This document shows positions 31,980 through 43,704 of a stretch of DNA of 64,000 bases, in pieces (positions within the stretch are counted from its first letter, which is position 1; every line of letters starts with the position of its first letter). Origin of the DNA: Vibrio sp. S17_S38. GTDB taxonomy: Bacteria; Pseudomonadota; Gammaproteobacteria; Enterobacterales; Vibrionaceae. The translations under genes and the position numbers were made by a program. A model generated the notes under the pieces. It had not been told where the DNA came from. It ran no database searches and was given only the letters and a program-made list of their open reading frames with translations. Location: positions 62,001-126,000 of the forward strand of contig NZ_JAAUWW010000008.1 of the NCBI RefSeq assembly GCF_014694375.1, read 5' to 3'.

Positions 31980-32197
31980 AACTATTTTCCCCTCATATAA
32001 AACAAACGTCTAAGCAACGGAATAGAACAACATGAAATTTATTCATTATAAGCATTAAGTAAAATCAATATTACTCATCTAATTAACAAAGTATAAACAT
32101 ATTAAGCTTTTAACTTTATACATATTGCTGTTGATTTTTAATTAGCCTTTAGGGTGAATCAACAGGCAAGGAAGATCAAAAAGGGAATTAGAACGAG

Positions 32198-33178
32198 ATG
32201 AGTATTAATAACGAAGTTACATTTACCCTTAAGAGTGTTTGTCTCGATGAAAACTATCATCCATCAGTCAATACTCGTATCACGACTAATTTTGCTAATT
32301 TGGCTAGAGGGGATTATCGTCAATCAAATTTGCGTAATGCCTTAGCAATGATTAACAATCGTTTTAATACCTTAGCACATTGGGATAATCCTACTGGAAA
32401 CCGTTATTCTGTTGAGCTAGAAATAATTTCTGTTGATATTGATGTTGAAGGCAATGGTAAATATTTTCCATCAATCGAAGTATTAAAAACCAATATTTTT
32501 GATAGTAAAACGAATCAACGTATCGAAGGTATCGTAGGAAATAATTTCTCCTCTTATGTTCGAGATTATGATTTTAGCGTATTACTGCAAGAACATAATA
32601 GAAACCAAGTTAAATTTAGCATTCCAGATAACTTTGGTGAATTACACGGCAACATTTTCAAATCATTCATTCATTCAGATGTTTACAAGAGTAACTTTGA
32701 TAAACCGCCAGTAATATGTCTGAGTGTTTCTGATAATAAAACCTACTATCGTACGGCAAATCAACACCCTGTATTAGGCGTTGAATATCAGCCAAATGAG
32801 TCTTCATTAACTGAGCAATACTTCAAAAAGATGGGATTACACGTTCGTTACTTTATGCCGTCAAACAGCGCTGCACCATTTGCTTTATATCATGTTGGGG
32901 ATTTACTCAATGATTACACTAATCTCGAGCTTATAAGCACCATTAGCACAATGGAAACCTTCCAAAAGATATACAGACCGGAAATTTATAATGCGAATAA
33001 CACCGCAGGAGAATCTTATAAACCCGATCTGAAGAATATGGATCATTCTTTAACCCAAATTGTTTATGACCGAGAAGAGCGCAGTGCGTTAGCCAATGAT
33101 CAGGGTAAATTTGCGGAAGAAAACTTTATCAAACCTTATCAAACGATCCTTGAACAATGGTCTTGCTCTGCACACTGA
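32198..33178 (+). CDS. mesX: DUF1852 protein MesX, partner of methionine synthase MesD
   Basis: The 326-residue protein matches the DUF1852 family (MSINNEVTFTLKSVCLDENYH start; GNRYSVELEIISVDIDVEG; TAGESYKPDLKNMDHS near the end). This family is the obligate partner MesX of the folate-independent methionine synthase MesD, and the pair has been reported to need oxygen; the methyl donor is not established to my knowledge. mesD follows after 55 bp on the same strand. The upstream gap shared with modF showed no recognisable SAM riboswitch or clear MetJ box array. Confidence 0.85.
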   Translation: MSINNEVTFTLKSVCLDENYHPSVNTRITTNFANLARGDYRQSNLRNALAMINNRFNTLAHWDNPTGNRYSVELEIISVDIDVEGNGKYFPSIEVLKTNIFDSKTNQRIEGIVGNNFSSYVRDYDFSVLLQEHNRNQVKFSIPDNFGELHGNIFKSFIHSDVYKSNFDKPPVICLSVSDNKTYYRTANQHPVLGVEYQPNESSLTEQYFKKMGLHVRYFMPSNSAAPFALYHVGDLLNDYTNLELISTISTMETFQKIYRPEIYNANNTAGESYKPDLKNMDHSLTQIVYDREERSALANDQGKFAEENFIKPYQTILEQWSCSAH

Positions 33179-33233
33179 ATAATCACATGACCTCTTACGT
33201 TAATTATTTCTTCAAATAGGCGCATTATTTATC

Positions 33234-34268
33234 ATGAAAACTTTATTACCAACATCAACGGCTGGCAGCTTACCTAAACCTTTATGGCTTGCAGAACCAG
33301 AAACACTTTGGTCTCCTTGGAAATTACAAGATGACGAATTAATCGAAGGCAAACACGATGCTCTGCGCCTTTCCCTACAAACTCATCAACAAGCTGGTAT
33401 TGATATCGTCAGTGATGGCGAACAAACACGCCAACATTTTGTGACGACCTTTATTGAGCACCTCAACGGGGTGGATTTTGAGAACCGTAAAACCGTAAAA
33501 ATTCGTGATCGTTATGAGGCGAGCGTTCCAACTGTTGTGGGTCCTGTTAGTCGCCAAAAATCGGTATTTGTTGAGGATGCTAAGTTTTTACGTCAACAAA
33601 CCAAGCAGCCAATCAAATGGGCATTACCTGGCCCAATGACGATGATTGATACCCTTTATGATGACCATTATAAAAGTCGTGAAAAGCTCGCTTGGGAATT
33701 CGCTAAAATATTGAATCAAGAAGCCAAAGAGTTAGAAGCTGCTGGTGTAGATATCATCCAATTTGATGAACCTGCATTTAATGTATTTTTTGATGAAGTC
33801 AATGATTGGGGGATTGCTACTTTAGAACGAGCAATTGAAGGACTTAAATGTGAAACCGCAGTACATATTTGCTACGGTTATGGCATCAAAGCTAATACCG
33901 ATTGGAAAAAAACACTCGGTGCCGAATGGCGACAATATGAAGAAGCATTCCCTAAACTGCAAAAATCCAATATCGATATTATCTCATTAGAATGCCATAA
34001 CTCTCATGTTCCAATGGAACTGTTAGAGCTAATTCGAGGTAAAAAAGTCATGGTGGGTGCCATTGATGTAGCAACCAATACCATTGAAACGCCTGAAGAA
34101 GTGGCAAATACTTTACGCAAAGCCCTACAGTTTGTCGATGCCGATAAACTATACCCATGTACCAACTGTGGTATGGCGCCTTTATCTCGTCAGGTCGCAA
34201 CCGGTAAACTCAATGCCTTAAGCGCTGGCGCTGAGATCATCCGCCGAGAGCTATCCGCTGGCAGCTAA
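33234..34268 (+). CDS. mesD: Folate-independent methionine synthase MesD
   Basis: A MetE C-terminal-like catalytic domain alone (344 residues; full MetE is about 750), so it lacks the folate-binding N-terminal half. It begins LLPTSTAGSLPKPLWLAEPE. The zinc and homocysteine site residues are in VHICYGYG (His and Cys), IDIISLECHNS and CTNCGMAPLSR, and DIIQFDEPAF is the substrate Asp/Glu segment. Neighbouring mesX (DUF1852) assigns it to the MesD group rather than other core-MetE enzymes. Confidence 0.85.
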   Translation: MKTLLPTSTAGSLPKPLWLAEPETLWSPWKLQDDELIEGKHDALRLSLQTHQQAGIDIVSDGEQTRQHFVTTFIEHLNGVDFENRKTVKIRDRYEASVPTVVGPVSRQKSVFVEDAKFLRQQTKQPIKWALPGPMTMIDTLYDDHYKSREKLAWEFAKILNQEAKELEAAGVDIIQFDEPAFNVFFDEVNDWGIATLERAIEGLKCETAVHICYGYGIKANTDWKKTLGAEWRQYEEAFPKLQKSNIDIISLECHNSHVPMELLELIRGKKVMVGAIDVATNTIETPEEVANTLRKALQFVDADKLYPCTNCGMAPLSRQVATGKLNALSAGAEIIRRELSAGS

Positions 34269-34306
34269 CTAATCTCTTTAACATTAATCTGCTTTAACAT
34301 TAATCT

Positions 34307-34344
34307 ACCGTTGGGAGAGTTTGATTTACCAACCTCCCATCGGT
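34307..34344. repeat. Imperfect inverted repeat after mesD
   Basis: ACCGTTGGGAG pairs with CTCCCATCGGT except for one mismatch, with a 16-base loop, 38 bp after the mesD stop. No T-run follows. It may be an RNA hairpin at the end of the mesXD transcript. The rest of the 458-bp gap to the next gene shows only a short direct repeat (CTTTAACATTAATCT at 34276 and 34292) and AT-rich sequence. Confidence 0.4.
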
Positions 34345-34726
34345 AAAGATGAGATTAGATCGTTCTGCCGATAAATAGACACGGTTCTAAAATGTCACAC
34401 ATCTATGAACAACTCATACTTAAACGTATAGAAAACCTAACAAATATAATCATTTAAAATAGATTATCGCTTCCCTACCTCTCATTACACCTTTTATAAA
34501 TACAAATGACATAAACCTCACATAGACACAAAATTAAAAGGGTAATTTAATTGCACGATACCTATCAAAATGGAATCCAATATCTCGTTTGCTTAAACTG
34601 GATGGTCAAAAAGATAGGTATAATCGTCATCACAACTTGGACAAATTCACATTTATACCTAAAGTAAATAGGCTAAACCTGTGAGGCATTCCGGTTGATA
34701 TCAATATTATTTTAAGGATCTTGATC

Positions 34727-35110
34727 ATGTTAAAACGTGCACTAGTACTCTCTCTTGTTCTTTCATCTTCTCTTGCAGCAGCTGCGACACTGAGCGATGC
34801 ACAACAAGCAAACATTAATGATTTCAACGCAAAGTTAGAAACTATTGAAGCAACAGCCACAAAGAATCTTGATACTTTAAATAAGCAATTGGATAGCGCT
34901 TCTGATAAAAAAGAAGAAATGCAAATCAATACAAAAATCAAATTTAATGAAATGAATAAAGCAAATGCTGAAAAACAGCTAGCAAGTAACAAAGCCTTTA
35001 CTGATCAAGTAGCAAGCATGACTGATGAGCAAGTAGATTCATTCAATAAAAAAATTGACGATCTAAAAGCTCAAGCAGAGAAAACTGCACAAGATCTTAA
35101 ATTAAAATAA
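34727..35110 (+). CDS. Small secreted coiled-coil protein of unknown function
   Basis: A signal peptide (MLKRALVLSLVLSSSLAAAA) is followed by about 107 residues rich in Lys, Ala, Asn, Gln and Asp with no Cys and no aromatic core, heptad-like and probably an alpha-helical coiled coil in the periplasm. The ATG at 34727 follows TTTTAAGGATC; an in-frame TTG two codons upstream is less likely. The gene is single and followed by a strong terminator. I do not recognise the family; a periplasmic chaperone-like role would be a guess. Confidence 0.75.
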   Translation: MLKRALVLSLVLSSSLAAAATLSDAQQANINDFNAKLETIEATATKNLDTLNKQLDSASDKKEEMQINTKIKFNEMNKANAEKQLASNKAFTDQVASMTDEQVDSFNKKIDDLKAQAEKTAQDLKLK

Positions 35111-35191
35111 TCACTATCGTGGAGATCTATGTTTATAAGTCATGACTTTATAAGCATGAGCATGAGCATTTTAAAATATTAGACTTCAATG

Positions 35192-35230
35192 AAAAAAGCC
35201 CCGCACGTTCAACACATGCGGGGCTTTTTA
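35192..35230. terminator. Bidirectional terminator between the small gene and groEL
   Basis: AAAAAGCCCCGCA (35193-35205) pairs with TGCGGGGCTTTTT (35217-35229), an uninterrupted 13-bp stem with A and T runs on either side. It closes both the plus-strand small gene and the minus-strand groESL operon. Confidence 0.92.
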
Positions 35231-35255
35231 GTACTTAAAGATTGTTAGGCTTGCA

Positions 35256-36920
<1,665 letters not shown>

Positions 36921-36965
36921 TTATAAAATCTATTGAATGCTTTGGTTTGAATTAAGAAGCTACGA

Positions 36966-37256
36966 TTATTCTACGATCGCCATGATGTCGTTCTCTGACA
37001 TGATCAAAACTTCTTTACCATCGATTTTTTCAGACTTAGTGCCATAGCCTTCAGCGAAGATCACTGAATCACCCACTTTTACGTCAAGTGGTTGTACTGT
37101 GCCATTTTCTAAGATACGACCTTTGCCTACCGCTAAAACGATACCGCGTGTTGATTTTTCCGCAGCAGACCCCGTTAAGACGATGCCACCGGCAGATTTT
37201 GATTCAACTTCTTGGCGTTCAACGATAACTCGGTCGTGTAAAGGACGAATGTTCAT
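36966..37256 (-). CDS. groES: Co-chaperonin GroES
   Basis: Seven-fold cap of GroEL. The 96-residue protein starts [18 protein letters not shown], has the mobile loop with [16 protein letters not shown] (about 23-38) and the SVIFAEGYG segment. First gene of the groESL operon; the 388-bp upstream region holds a sigma-32-like promoter and one copy of the palindromic repeat. Confidence 0.98.
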   Translation of the reverse strand: MNIRPLHDRVIVERQEVESKSAGGIVLTGSAAEKSTRGIVLAVGKGRILENGTVQPLDVKVGDSVIFAEGYGTKSEKIDGKEVLIMSENDIMAIVE

Positions 37257-37320
37257 CTGTGTGTTTCTCCTGATAGATGTTCATAGAAATTTTAGGGATA
37301 CCGAATCGTTCGGCTTGCTA

Positions 37321-37362
37321 AAGATGTTGGGGGGCTCAAGCCATAACCCAAGGGGCAAGATG
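37321..37362 (-). promoter_or_regulatory. Candidate sigma-32 promoter of groESL
   Basis: On the minus strand CCCTTGGG (consensus CCCTTGAA) lies 13 bp before CCCCCAACAT (consensus CCCCATNT), about 70 bp upstream of the groES start. Heat-shock control of groE is general in this group; the assignment here rests on the two motifs. Confidence 0.5.
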
Positions 37363-37492
37363 AAAAAAAATGTGACTAAAGTAGACAAAAGCAAAGATGG
37401 TGAACTTCCGCCCCAAGCTTTTCACGTCACCTCAAAGTGAGAAATGAATTACGTTGGATCACCTAGAGCGGGTTGAATCTTAACGGCTCGAA

Positions 37493-37534
37493 GAAGATCC
37501 TGAACTGCGCTCCTTCGTCACTTTTCAGGATGAC
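37493..37534 (+). repeat. Palindromic repeat, single copy (orientation R)
   Basis: One copy of the family that ends AGATCCTGAACTGCGCTCC ... TTTTCAGGATGAC. Its ends (ATCCTGAA and TTCAGGAT) form a hairpin. It lies in the gap between groES and the MATE gene. Confidence 0.8.
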
Positions 37535-37644
37535 ACCATATCTTTAAGGTTTTTTTAGTTCCCGTAACAAAGCGATCCTGCTTTCTCGCTTTTGCTTTGA
37601 TCAGCCTGTATCCTATTGACTCCTTCATCTACACTGTCATTTCT

Positions 37645-39018
37645 ATGATCGATAAACATGGTTTACTCACAGGCAATATCCAAACCGTTCTAAAGACCAT
37701 GACCGTGCCGATGATGTTCGGTCTATTTGCGATCTTAACCTTTAATCTTATCGATACTTTTTTCATTTCGTTATTAGGAACAAAATCTCTAGCCGCAATA
37801 AGCTTTACTTTCCCGGTCACTTTTGGGGTAAGTTGCATCACGCTTGGTATTGGAATGGGATTATCCGCCAATGTTGGGAAGTTATTAGGACAAGACAATA
37901 GCTCCGACGCAGCACAATTTTCGACCCATGGTTTACTCTTAGCCGTTTTATTAGTGATGGTCGCTTCAACTATCGGCTATTTTTCAATAGAACCACTCTT
38001 CACTTATTTAGGTGCGACCCCAGAACTGCTCCCACTTATCGACCAATACATGTCGGTGTGGTATATCACCATTCCGTTATTAGTCATTCCAATGGCAGGT
38101 AACAGTGTTATTCGAGCAACGGGAGACACTAAGACTTCCGCCAAAATAATGATGGCTGCTGGCTTTATTAATGGCGGGCTCGATCCTTTACTTATCTTTG
38201 GATATGGGCCATTTCCTGAACTGGGAATTCAAGGCGCAGCTATTGCCAGTGCCGTAAGTTGGCTAGGCGCATTAATCGCCATTCTTTATGTATTAATTTA
38301 TCGCGAAAAAATGGTGGCGCTACCACAGCTCAATAACATCATTAATGATTGGCATCAAATCCTAAAAATTGGTACTCCGGCGGCTTTCTCTAGTGCTATG
38401 AATCCTCTATCTGGCGCTATATTAATGATAATACTCGCCAAGTTTGGGACTGAATCTGTCGCCGCCTATGGCGCAGCGCAACGAATAGAATCAATCATGA
38501 TCATCGTTTTGATGTCACTTAGCTCCATACTCATGCCTTTTATTGCTCAAAACATGGGAGCCAAAAATCCACAACGTAGCTTCGATGCCTTATTTATTGC
38601 CATGCGATTTTCTTTACTCTTTCAATTTGGATTGTTTGTTTTGATGGTGCCATTAAGCTGGCCAATTGCATCATTATTTAGCCAAGAAGCGGTGCATCAA
38701 GACCAAGGTGTACAACAAACCTTATGGCACTTTCTTCTGATCGTCCCATTTAGCTATGGATTTCAGGGCATTGTGATGATATTAGTCAGCGGTTTAAATG
38801 CCATGCACCTACCGTTCAGAGCCTTCTTTTGGAACTTCGCTCGCTTATTTATTTTCACCTTGCCGACGGCTTGGTTCGGCAGTCAGCTCTACGAAGTCGA
38901 AGGTCTATTTATAGGCATTGCGATTGGGAATATCGTTGGAGGGTGTTGTGCTTATGGATATGCGATGTATTTTCAGAAACAAATGAAAGCGGAGATGAGA
39001 ATCGAGGACGTGGCATGA
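37645..39018 (+). CDS. MATE family efflux transporter
   Basis: Inner-membrane cation:drug antiporter with twelve hydrophobic helices in two homologous halves. The start at the ATG at 37645 (457 residues) gives MIDKHGLLTGNIQTVLKTMT, the usual start of this VmrA-like subgroup; a TTG 16 codons upstream is less likely. LIDTFFISLLGTKSLAAISF and ATGDTKTSAKIM are family segments. Substrate unknown. The last codons and stop (GTGGCATGA) are inside the first unit of a tandem repeat that follows. Confidence 0.88.
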   Translation: MIDKHGLLTGNIQTVLKTMTVPMMFGLFAILTFNLIDTFFISLLGTKSLAAISFTFPVTFGVSCITLGIGMGLSANVGKLLGQDNSSDAAQFSTHGLLLAVLLVMVASTIGYFSIEPLFTYLGATPELLPLIDQYMSVWYITIPLLVIPMAGNSVIRATGDTKTSAKIMMAAGFINGGLDPLLIFGYGPFPELGIQGAAIASAVSWLGALIAILYVLIYREKMVALPQLNNIINDWHQILKIGTPAAFSSAMNPLSGAILMIILAKFGTESVAAYGAAQRIESIMIIVLMSLSSILMPFIAQNMGAKNPQRSFDALFIAMRFSLLFQFGLFVLMVPLSWPIASLFSQEAVHQDQGVQQTLWHFLLIVPFSYGFQGIVMILVSGLNAMHLPFRAFFWNFARLFIFTLPTAWFGSQLYEVEGLFIGIAIGNIVGGCCAYGYAMYFQKQMKAEMRIEDVA

Positions 39019-39333
39019 TCTGCTTGGAATTTCCCACCTCGTATCGATATTCAACGTCGGCTTGGAGATCCTGAACTGCACTCCTTCGTCGTTTTTCAGG
39101 ATGACGAGACTCGGCTTCACAGCGAGGCATGAGCTGCTTGGAATTTCCCACCGAGTATTGATATTCAACCTTGTCTGGAGATCCTAAACTGCACTCTTTT
39201 GTAATTTCCAAGATGACGATTCAGCTTCACAGCGTGGCATGAGCTGCTTAGAATTTCCCACCGAGTATTGATATTCAACGTCGGCTGGAGATCCTGAACT
39301 GCACTCCTTTGTCATTTTCAGGATGACGCTTGC
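39010..39333 (+). repeat. Three tandem units of 110-113 bp after the MATE gene
   Basis: Each unit runs from GGCATGAGCTGCTTGGAATT through CACCGAGTATTGATATTCAAC to one palindromic repeat in orientation R (39064-39106, 39177-39218, 39287-39328). The first unit contains the stop codon of the MATE gene, and the following units repeat that gene end (GGCATGAGCTGC). The middle repeat is the most diverged. The remaining 88 bp before envC show nothing else. Confidence 0.85.
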
Positions 39334-39421
39334 TTCCTCGAAATGAAATGTATTTTGATACTCTTCGGCTCTTGAGTGAAACGTACCCACAGACTCGCTT
39401 TACCTTGCAAATCCTTAAGTT

Positions 39422-40621
39422 CTATTTCAACCAGCTTTTCGGGTTTTGTGCTTGGCTATTACGCCTTACTTCAAAATATAAAGCGGATCTATCTTGTCCG
39501 CCAGTGTTGCCTGCTAAAGCAATGGTTTCACCTTCGGTAACTACATCACCATCTTTTTTCAGTAGCGTTGAATTATAACCATATAACGTCATATCACCTT
39601 TACCATGGTCAAGTAAGATCACTAATCCATAGCCACGCAGCCATTCGGCAAACACAACTTTACCTGAATGAACCGCTTTTACCGCTTGACCTTGTTTAGC
39701 GTTAATAACAATACCTTTCCACGTTACCTGACCACTTTGCGACGTTCCATAACTATGCGCGATACTGCCAGTTAATGGCCAAGGTAAACGACCTTTGTAA
39801 CGACTTAATCCATCCATTGGTGAAATATTTCGTTTCGCAGCTTTTGCTATTTCTGCTTTTAAGCGGGTTTCGTTGCGGCGTAATTCAGCCAAACTACTTT
39901 GGTTGCTTTTAATCGTAGTTCGAATCCCGGCAACGGTTGTTTTTCGCTGACCTTGTGCTTTTTGTAGATCGTCACGCTTACCTTTTTGTTCGGCAAGCAA
40001 TGTCGCCTGCTTATTTTCTTCAACCGAAAGCTGTTGCTCTTTTTCGTCTAAACGAGATTGTGTCAATTCTAAAGCTTGAATTGCCTTTGTTCTCGCAGTA
40101 GCAAGATGTTGAAAATATTGGCTGATACGATCTTTTTCTGTCGGATCACCACCTTGTAAGAGCTGAGAAACATCATTATTACGACTGGTGATGTAATACG
40201 CTTTAATTAATTGTTCTAACATGTTTTTTTGCTCAGCCTTAGTTTGTTCGAGTTCTTGTTTTTGCTGCTGTAATTCTTCTAAGTTGCTATGAACTTTAGC
40301 CAATTCACGCTGTGTATGCTGAATCTCTTGCCCTAGCTTAGAAATAGCAATCTCATGATTTTTAAGCTCATTTTGTAGCTGATTTAGTTGTTTTTGCTGA
40401 GAGCTGATTGAGGAGGTTTGACGAGAAATCTGAGCCGATACACCTTTTAAATCATCTTTAGACGCCGCTTGAACGGAATAAGGAAATAAGAGAATCGAAA
40501 GCACCAAACTCAAAAATGTGCCGAACTTGGCTGATTGCCTAAAAAAAATGTGTTTGATTGAGTAAATACTGGCGTGAATAGCGACTAATTTAGCCTGAAG
40601 AGTTGGTGGCGATGAATTCAT
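39422..40621 (-). CDS. envC: Murein hydrolase activator EnvC
   Basis: Periplasmic activator of AmiA and AmiB at the division site; amiB is also in this window. The 399 residues have an N-terminal export signal (hydrophobic stretch FGTFLSLVLSILLFPYSVQAA, shown here in part), a long coiled coil (about 60-270) and a C-terminal LytM (M23) domain. The metal ligands are degenerate: LLDHGKGDMTLYGYN and ALYFEVRR replace the His motifs of active LytM enzymes, as in E. coli EnvC. It follows gpmI on the same strand, the usual order. Confidence 0.94.
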   Translation of the reverse strand: MNSSPPTLQAKLVAIHASIYSIKHIFFRQSAKFGTFLSLVLSILLFPYSVQAASKDDLKGVSAQISRQTSSISSQQKQLNQLQNELKNHEIAISKLGQEIQHTQRELAKVHSNLEELQQQKQELEQTKAEQKNMLEQLIKAYYITSRNNDVSQLLQGGDPTEKDRISQYFQHLATARTKAIQALELTQSRLDEKEQQLSVEENKQATLLAEQKGKRDDLQKAQGQRKTTVAGIRTTIKSNQSSLAELRRNETRLKAEIAKAAKRNISPMDGLSRYKGRLPWPLTGSIAHSYGTSQSGQVTWKGIVINAKQGQAVKAVHSGKVVFAEWLRGYGLVILLDHGKGDMTLYGYNSTLLKKDGDVVTEGETIALAGNTGGQDRSALYFEVRRNSQAQNPKSWLK

Positions 40622-40714
40622 TCTAAAACGTTATCCCTAAAACATTATAGTCAGTTTTTGTGTGGACTACTTTACCAGTAATCCACACAAACTGTTACCA
40701 AAAGGATGTAGGGG

Positions 40715-42259
40715 TTATTTCAAATTAACAATAACCTGACCCGTCATTTCAGCTGGGATTTCCATTCCTGTTAATTCAAGCATGGTTGGCGCAAGATCAG
40801 AGAGTTTACCACCAGCTTTAAATTCAAGGGTTTTCGAACCCACATAAACAAGTGGTACTGGCAGATTAGTATGCGCAGTATGAACGCCGCCTGTAGTTGG
40901 GTCGATCATCATTTCTGCGTTACCGTGATCAGCGGTGATCAGCAATTGACCATCAACTTCTTTAATTGCTTCTACAACGCGACCGATACATTCATCAACC
41001 GCTTCACAAGCTTTTACCGCAGCTTCATAAACACCAGTATGGCCAACCATATCGCCATTCGGGTAGTTACAAATAATGGTATCGAATTTACCAGACTTGA
41101 TTGCAGCAACCAATTTATCGGTTAATTCTGGTGCGCTCATTTCTGGTTGAAGATCGTAAGTCGCTACTTTTGGAGAAGCCACTAACTGGCGTTCTTCACC
41201 TTCAAATTCGTCCTCTTTACCACCGTTAAAGAAGAAGGTTACGTGCGCATATTTTTCCGTTTCAGAAATACGAAGCTGAGTTTTGCCACATTTCGACAGC
41301 CACTCACCGTAAGTATTTTCTAGCGATGCTGGTGGGAATGCACAAAGCAGAGGAATATCTGCCGCATATTGAGTCAGCATAACAAAATCAATCGTAGGGA
41401 AGACTGCACGTTCAAAACCTGCAAAATCAGGCACGAAAGTGCGAGTAATTTCACGCGCACGGTCAGCGCGGTAGTTCATGAAAATAACGGCGTCACCATC
41501 AACGATTGCTGCGCTTTCGTCACCTTCAGCGCGAATTTCCGTTGCTTGTACGAACTCATCGTTTTCTTCACGAGCATAAGCAGCTTCAAGACCAGCCGTT
41601 GCAGAATCAAATGTAAACTCTGCTTTTGCTTGGGTTAATAAGTCGTAAGATTTTTGTACGCGATCCCAGTTGTTATCACGATCCATCGCAAAGTAACGAC
41701 CAATTAAAGAAGCAATACGACCTTCTTTTAGGTTCAATTCTGCGAACAAATCTTGGAAGCGTTGTAAGGCATTTTTTGCACTGCGTGGCGGAGTGTCACG
41801 GCCATCAAGGAAAGCGTGAACATACACTTTTTTAGCGCCGCGCTCTGCTGCCATTTGAACCGCAGCATAGATATGATCTTCATGGCTATGCACGCCACCT
41901 GGAGACATAAGCCCCATGATATGAACCGCTTTGTCAGCTGCAACTGCTTTATCAATCGCATTCGCAATGGCTGGCGTATGTTTAAATTCACCATCTAAAA
42001 TTGATTTCGTAATGCGGGTTAAATCTTGATATACCACGCGACCTGCACCGATATTGGTATGACCCACTTCAGAGTTACCCATTTGACCATCTGGCAGACC
42101 CACATCGAAACCCGATGCTGAGATAAGAGTATTTGGCTGATTAGCAAATAGAGAATCCAGTACTGGTGTATTTGCATTGGCGATAGCGTTGTCGCTAGAC
42201 TTTTCACGAGAGCCCCAACCATCAAGGATGACTAAAGCGATTGGTTTTTTATTCGACAT
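40715..42259 (-). CDS. gpmI: 2,3-bisphosphoglycerate-independent phosphoglycerate mutase
   Basis: Manganese enzyme of glycolysis, interconverting 3- and 2-phosphoglycerate. The 514-residue protein shows [19 protein letters not shown] at the N-terminal metal site and the catalytic Ser63 in [25 protein letters not shown] and [14 protein letters not shown] are C-terminal metal segments. It lies upstream of envC with 93 bp between, the conserved gpmI-envC pairing. The 280-bp region upstream shows no gene. Confidence 0.97.
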   Translation of the reverse strand: MSNKKPIALVILDGWGSREKSSDNAIANANTPVLDSLFANQPNTLISASGFDVGLPDGQMGNSEVGHTNIGAGRVVYQDLTRITKSILDGEFKHTPAIANAIDKAVAADKAVHIMGLMSPGGVHSHEDHIYAAVQMAAERGAKKVYVHAFLDGRDTPPRSAKNALQRFQDLFAELNLKEGRIASLIGRYFAMDRDNNWDRVQKSYDLLTQAKAEFTFDSATAGLEAAYAREENDEFVQATEIRAEGDESAAIVDGDAVIFMNYRADRAREITRTFVPDFAGFERAVFPTIDFVMLTQYAADIPLLCAFPPASLENTYGEWLSKCGKTQLRISETEKYAHVTFFFNGGKEDEFEGEERQLVASPKVATYDLQPEMSAPELTDKLVAAIKSGKFDTIICNYPNGDMVGHTGVYEAAVKACEAVDECIGRVVEAIKEVDGQLLITADHGNAEMMIDPTTGGVHTAHTNLPVPLVYVGSKTLEFKAGGKLSDLAPTMLELTGMEIPAEMTGQVIVNLK

Positions 42260-42539
42260 GTTAAACCTCGTTTAAATACTAAGAATTAGAGAAATCAGTT
42301 AAGCGTAATTTTACTACACTTTTCACTATAAACTGCAGGATAAGATCAAGTTAAATCGTTTCAACTTTCACCATACCTTTTGGTGTCACATAAATCTGGT
42401 ACAAAATTTCATTCGTTGCCCACATTATGCCCAAGTTTTAAGCAAGATGAAAATCGAATTATTGGATGATATTAATAGGCAGGAACAATAAGGAAAATTA
42501 AGAAACGAGTATCGAATTCCCGCATCTATCATTATTCTT

Positions 42540-43559
42540 TCAATCCAAATAACGCTGACTCAATACCGAGATAAACTTATCCACGTCTTCTTGTGCTAAT
42601 TGATTAATGCCAGCCGCAGCACGTCGACCACCACCAGTTATGAATTGGCCACAAATTTCATCAGCGCCAACTCGATTATTCAATGGTGCACGAACGCTTA
42701 CCGTATAATCTCGTTGATCCAAATTTAAGGCTGTTTCTTTATTTGATGTTAGATCCCGATTCAAAGACTCTTCTTTATTTAGAGTTAAGACTGCAAAAGC
42801 TTTATTCGGATCACGGTTCGCAAGTTCATTACCAAATACACCACTGATGCGTCTTGCCCAAGGCTGACAAGGTAAAATGAACACCTCGCACACTTCATCG
42901 ACATAACTTGCGGTAATATTGTCTAAGTGAGCTTTATCTTTATGGTAGCCTGCTTGCAGTTGATAAAAAGGCGATTGCTTATCTATTTGTAAATCAAATG
43001 GATTAGGGTATTTAAGTAACAACCGGAACAGATCAACGGGTAAAAAATGCAAATCCGATAAATCGGCACCATAGCCATTATAGTTAATCAAAACGCCCAA
43101 CTCGCTTAAGAAGTCGATTTGTTCAGGCTGTAACTGAGATTTTTCAGCTAAACGCTGCGCCCCTTTCACCATATTGTCACCAAACGCAGCCGCAATCGCC
43201 CACGTTTGATATTGGCCTTTAAGTTTTTGATTGATAAGCAAACTAGTGCAAATTTCAGAATCGAGATTGATAAGAGTATCGAGATATGGAGAAGCGGGAA
43301 TATCACCGCTTTGGTGATGATCACAATAAAAGACAGGAATAGAGCGTTCAAGAAGCTGAACGAGAGAAGTCAGATTTTTTTGCAGGGAAATATCAAGAAC
43401 GGTGACAGATGTAACATCATCAACACTTGCCACTTGAGTCAGAAGATTAATATCACGTTTAATCCCAGTAATAAGCTGACTCGGTTTTGGTTCCGCTAAC
43501 CGCAATTGCAACAACGCAATAATTCCATCGGCGTCGCCATTAAAAACATCGTAGTGCAT
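42540..43559 (-). CDS. DHH-family phosphoesterase
   Basis: The 339-residue protein has NGDADGI at 7-13 (metal Asp residues), a DISLQ segment, the DHH motif in FYCDHHQSGD, and the C-terminal GGGRRAAAGIN of DHHA1 domains. It resembles small DHH exonuclease or nanoRNase-like proteins, but the exact substrate is not readable. An insertion rich in Asn, Leu and Glu (LNKEESLNRDLTSNKETALN) interrupts the C-terminal domain and looks like an internal duplication (LNRDLTSNKE, LNLDQRDY). Single gene. Confidence 0.85.
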   Translation of the reverse strand: MHYDVFNGDADGIIALLQLRLAEPKPSQLITGIKRDINLLTQVASVDDVTSVTVLDISLQKNLTSLVQLLERSIPVFYCDHHQSGDIPASPYLDTLINLDSEICTSLLINQKLKGQYQTWAIAAAFGDNMVKGAQRLAEKSQLQPEQIDFLSELGVLINYNGYGADLSDLHFLPVDLFRLLLKYPNPFDLQIDKQSPFYQLQAGYHKDKAHLDNITASYVDEVCEVFILPCQPWARRISGVFGNELANRDPNKAFAVLTLNKEESLNRDLTSNKETALNLDQRDYTVSVRAPLNNRVGADEICGQFITGGGRRAAAGINQLAQEDVDKFISVLSQRYLD

Positions 43560-43704
43560 GATAATCCTTTATAAATGCAAAGAAGTTCCTAGTTTAGAGT
43601 TCCTAGAAAGAGCAGTTTTAAGATTGCTTTTGTAGCGCCTACCAACAAATCAATCGTCATTCCTGCCAAGCCTTAGTGAGAGCGGAAATCTACTCCAACA
43701 CAAA

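Noticed and set aside
31980..32197. SAM riboswitch or MetJ boxes before mesX
   Set aside because: I looked for a SAM-type aptamer and repeated AGACGTCT boxes; only one weak partial match (AACGTCTAA) was found.
37099..37440. 113-residue plus-strand frame opposite groES
   Set aside because: It is antisense to groES and its promoter, with no independent support.
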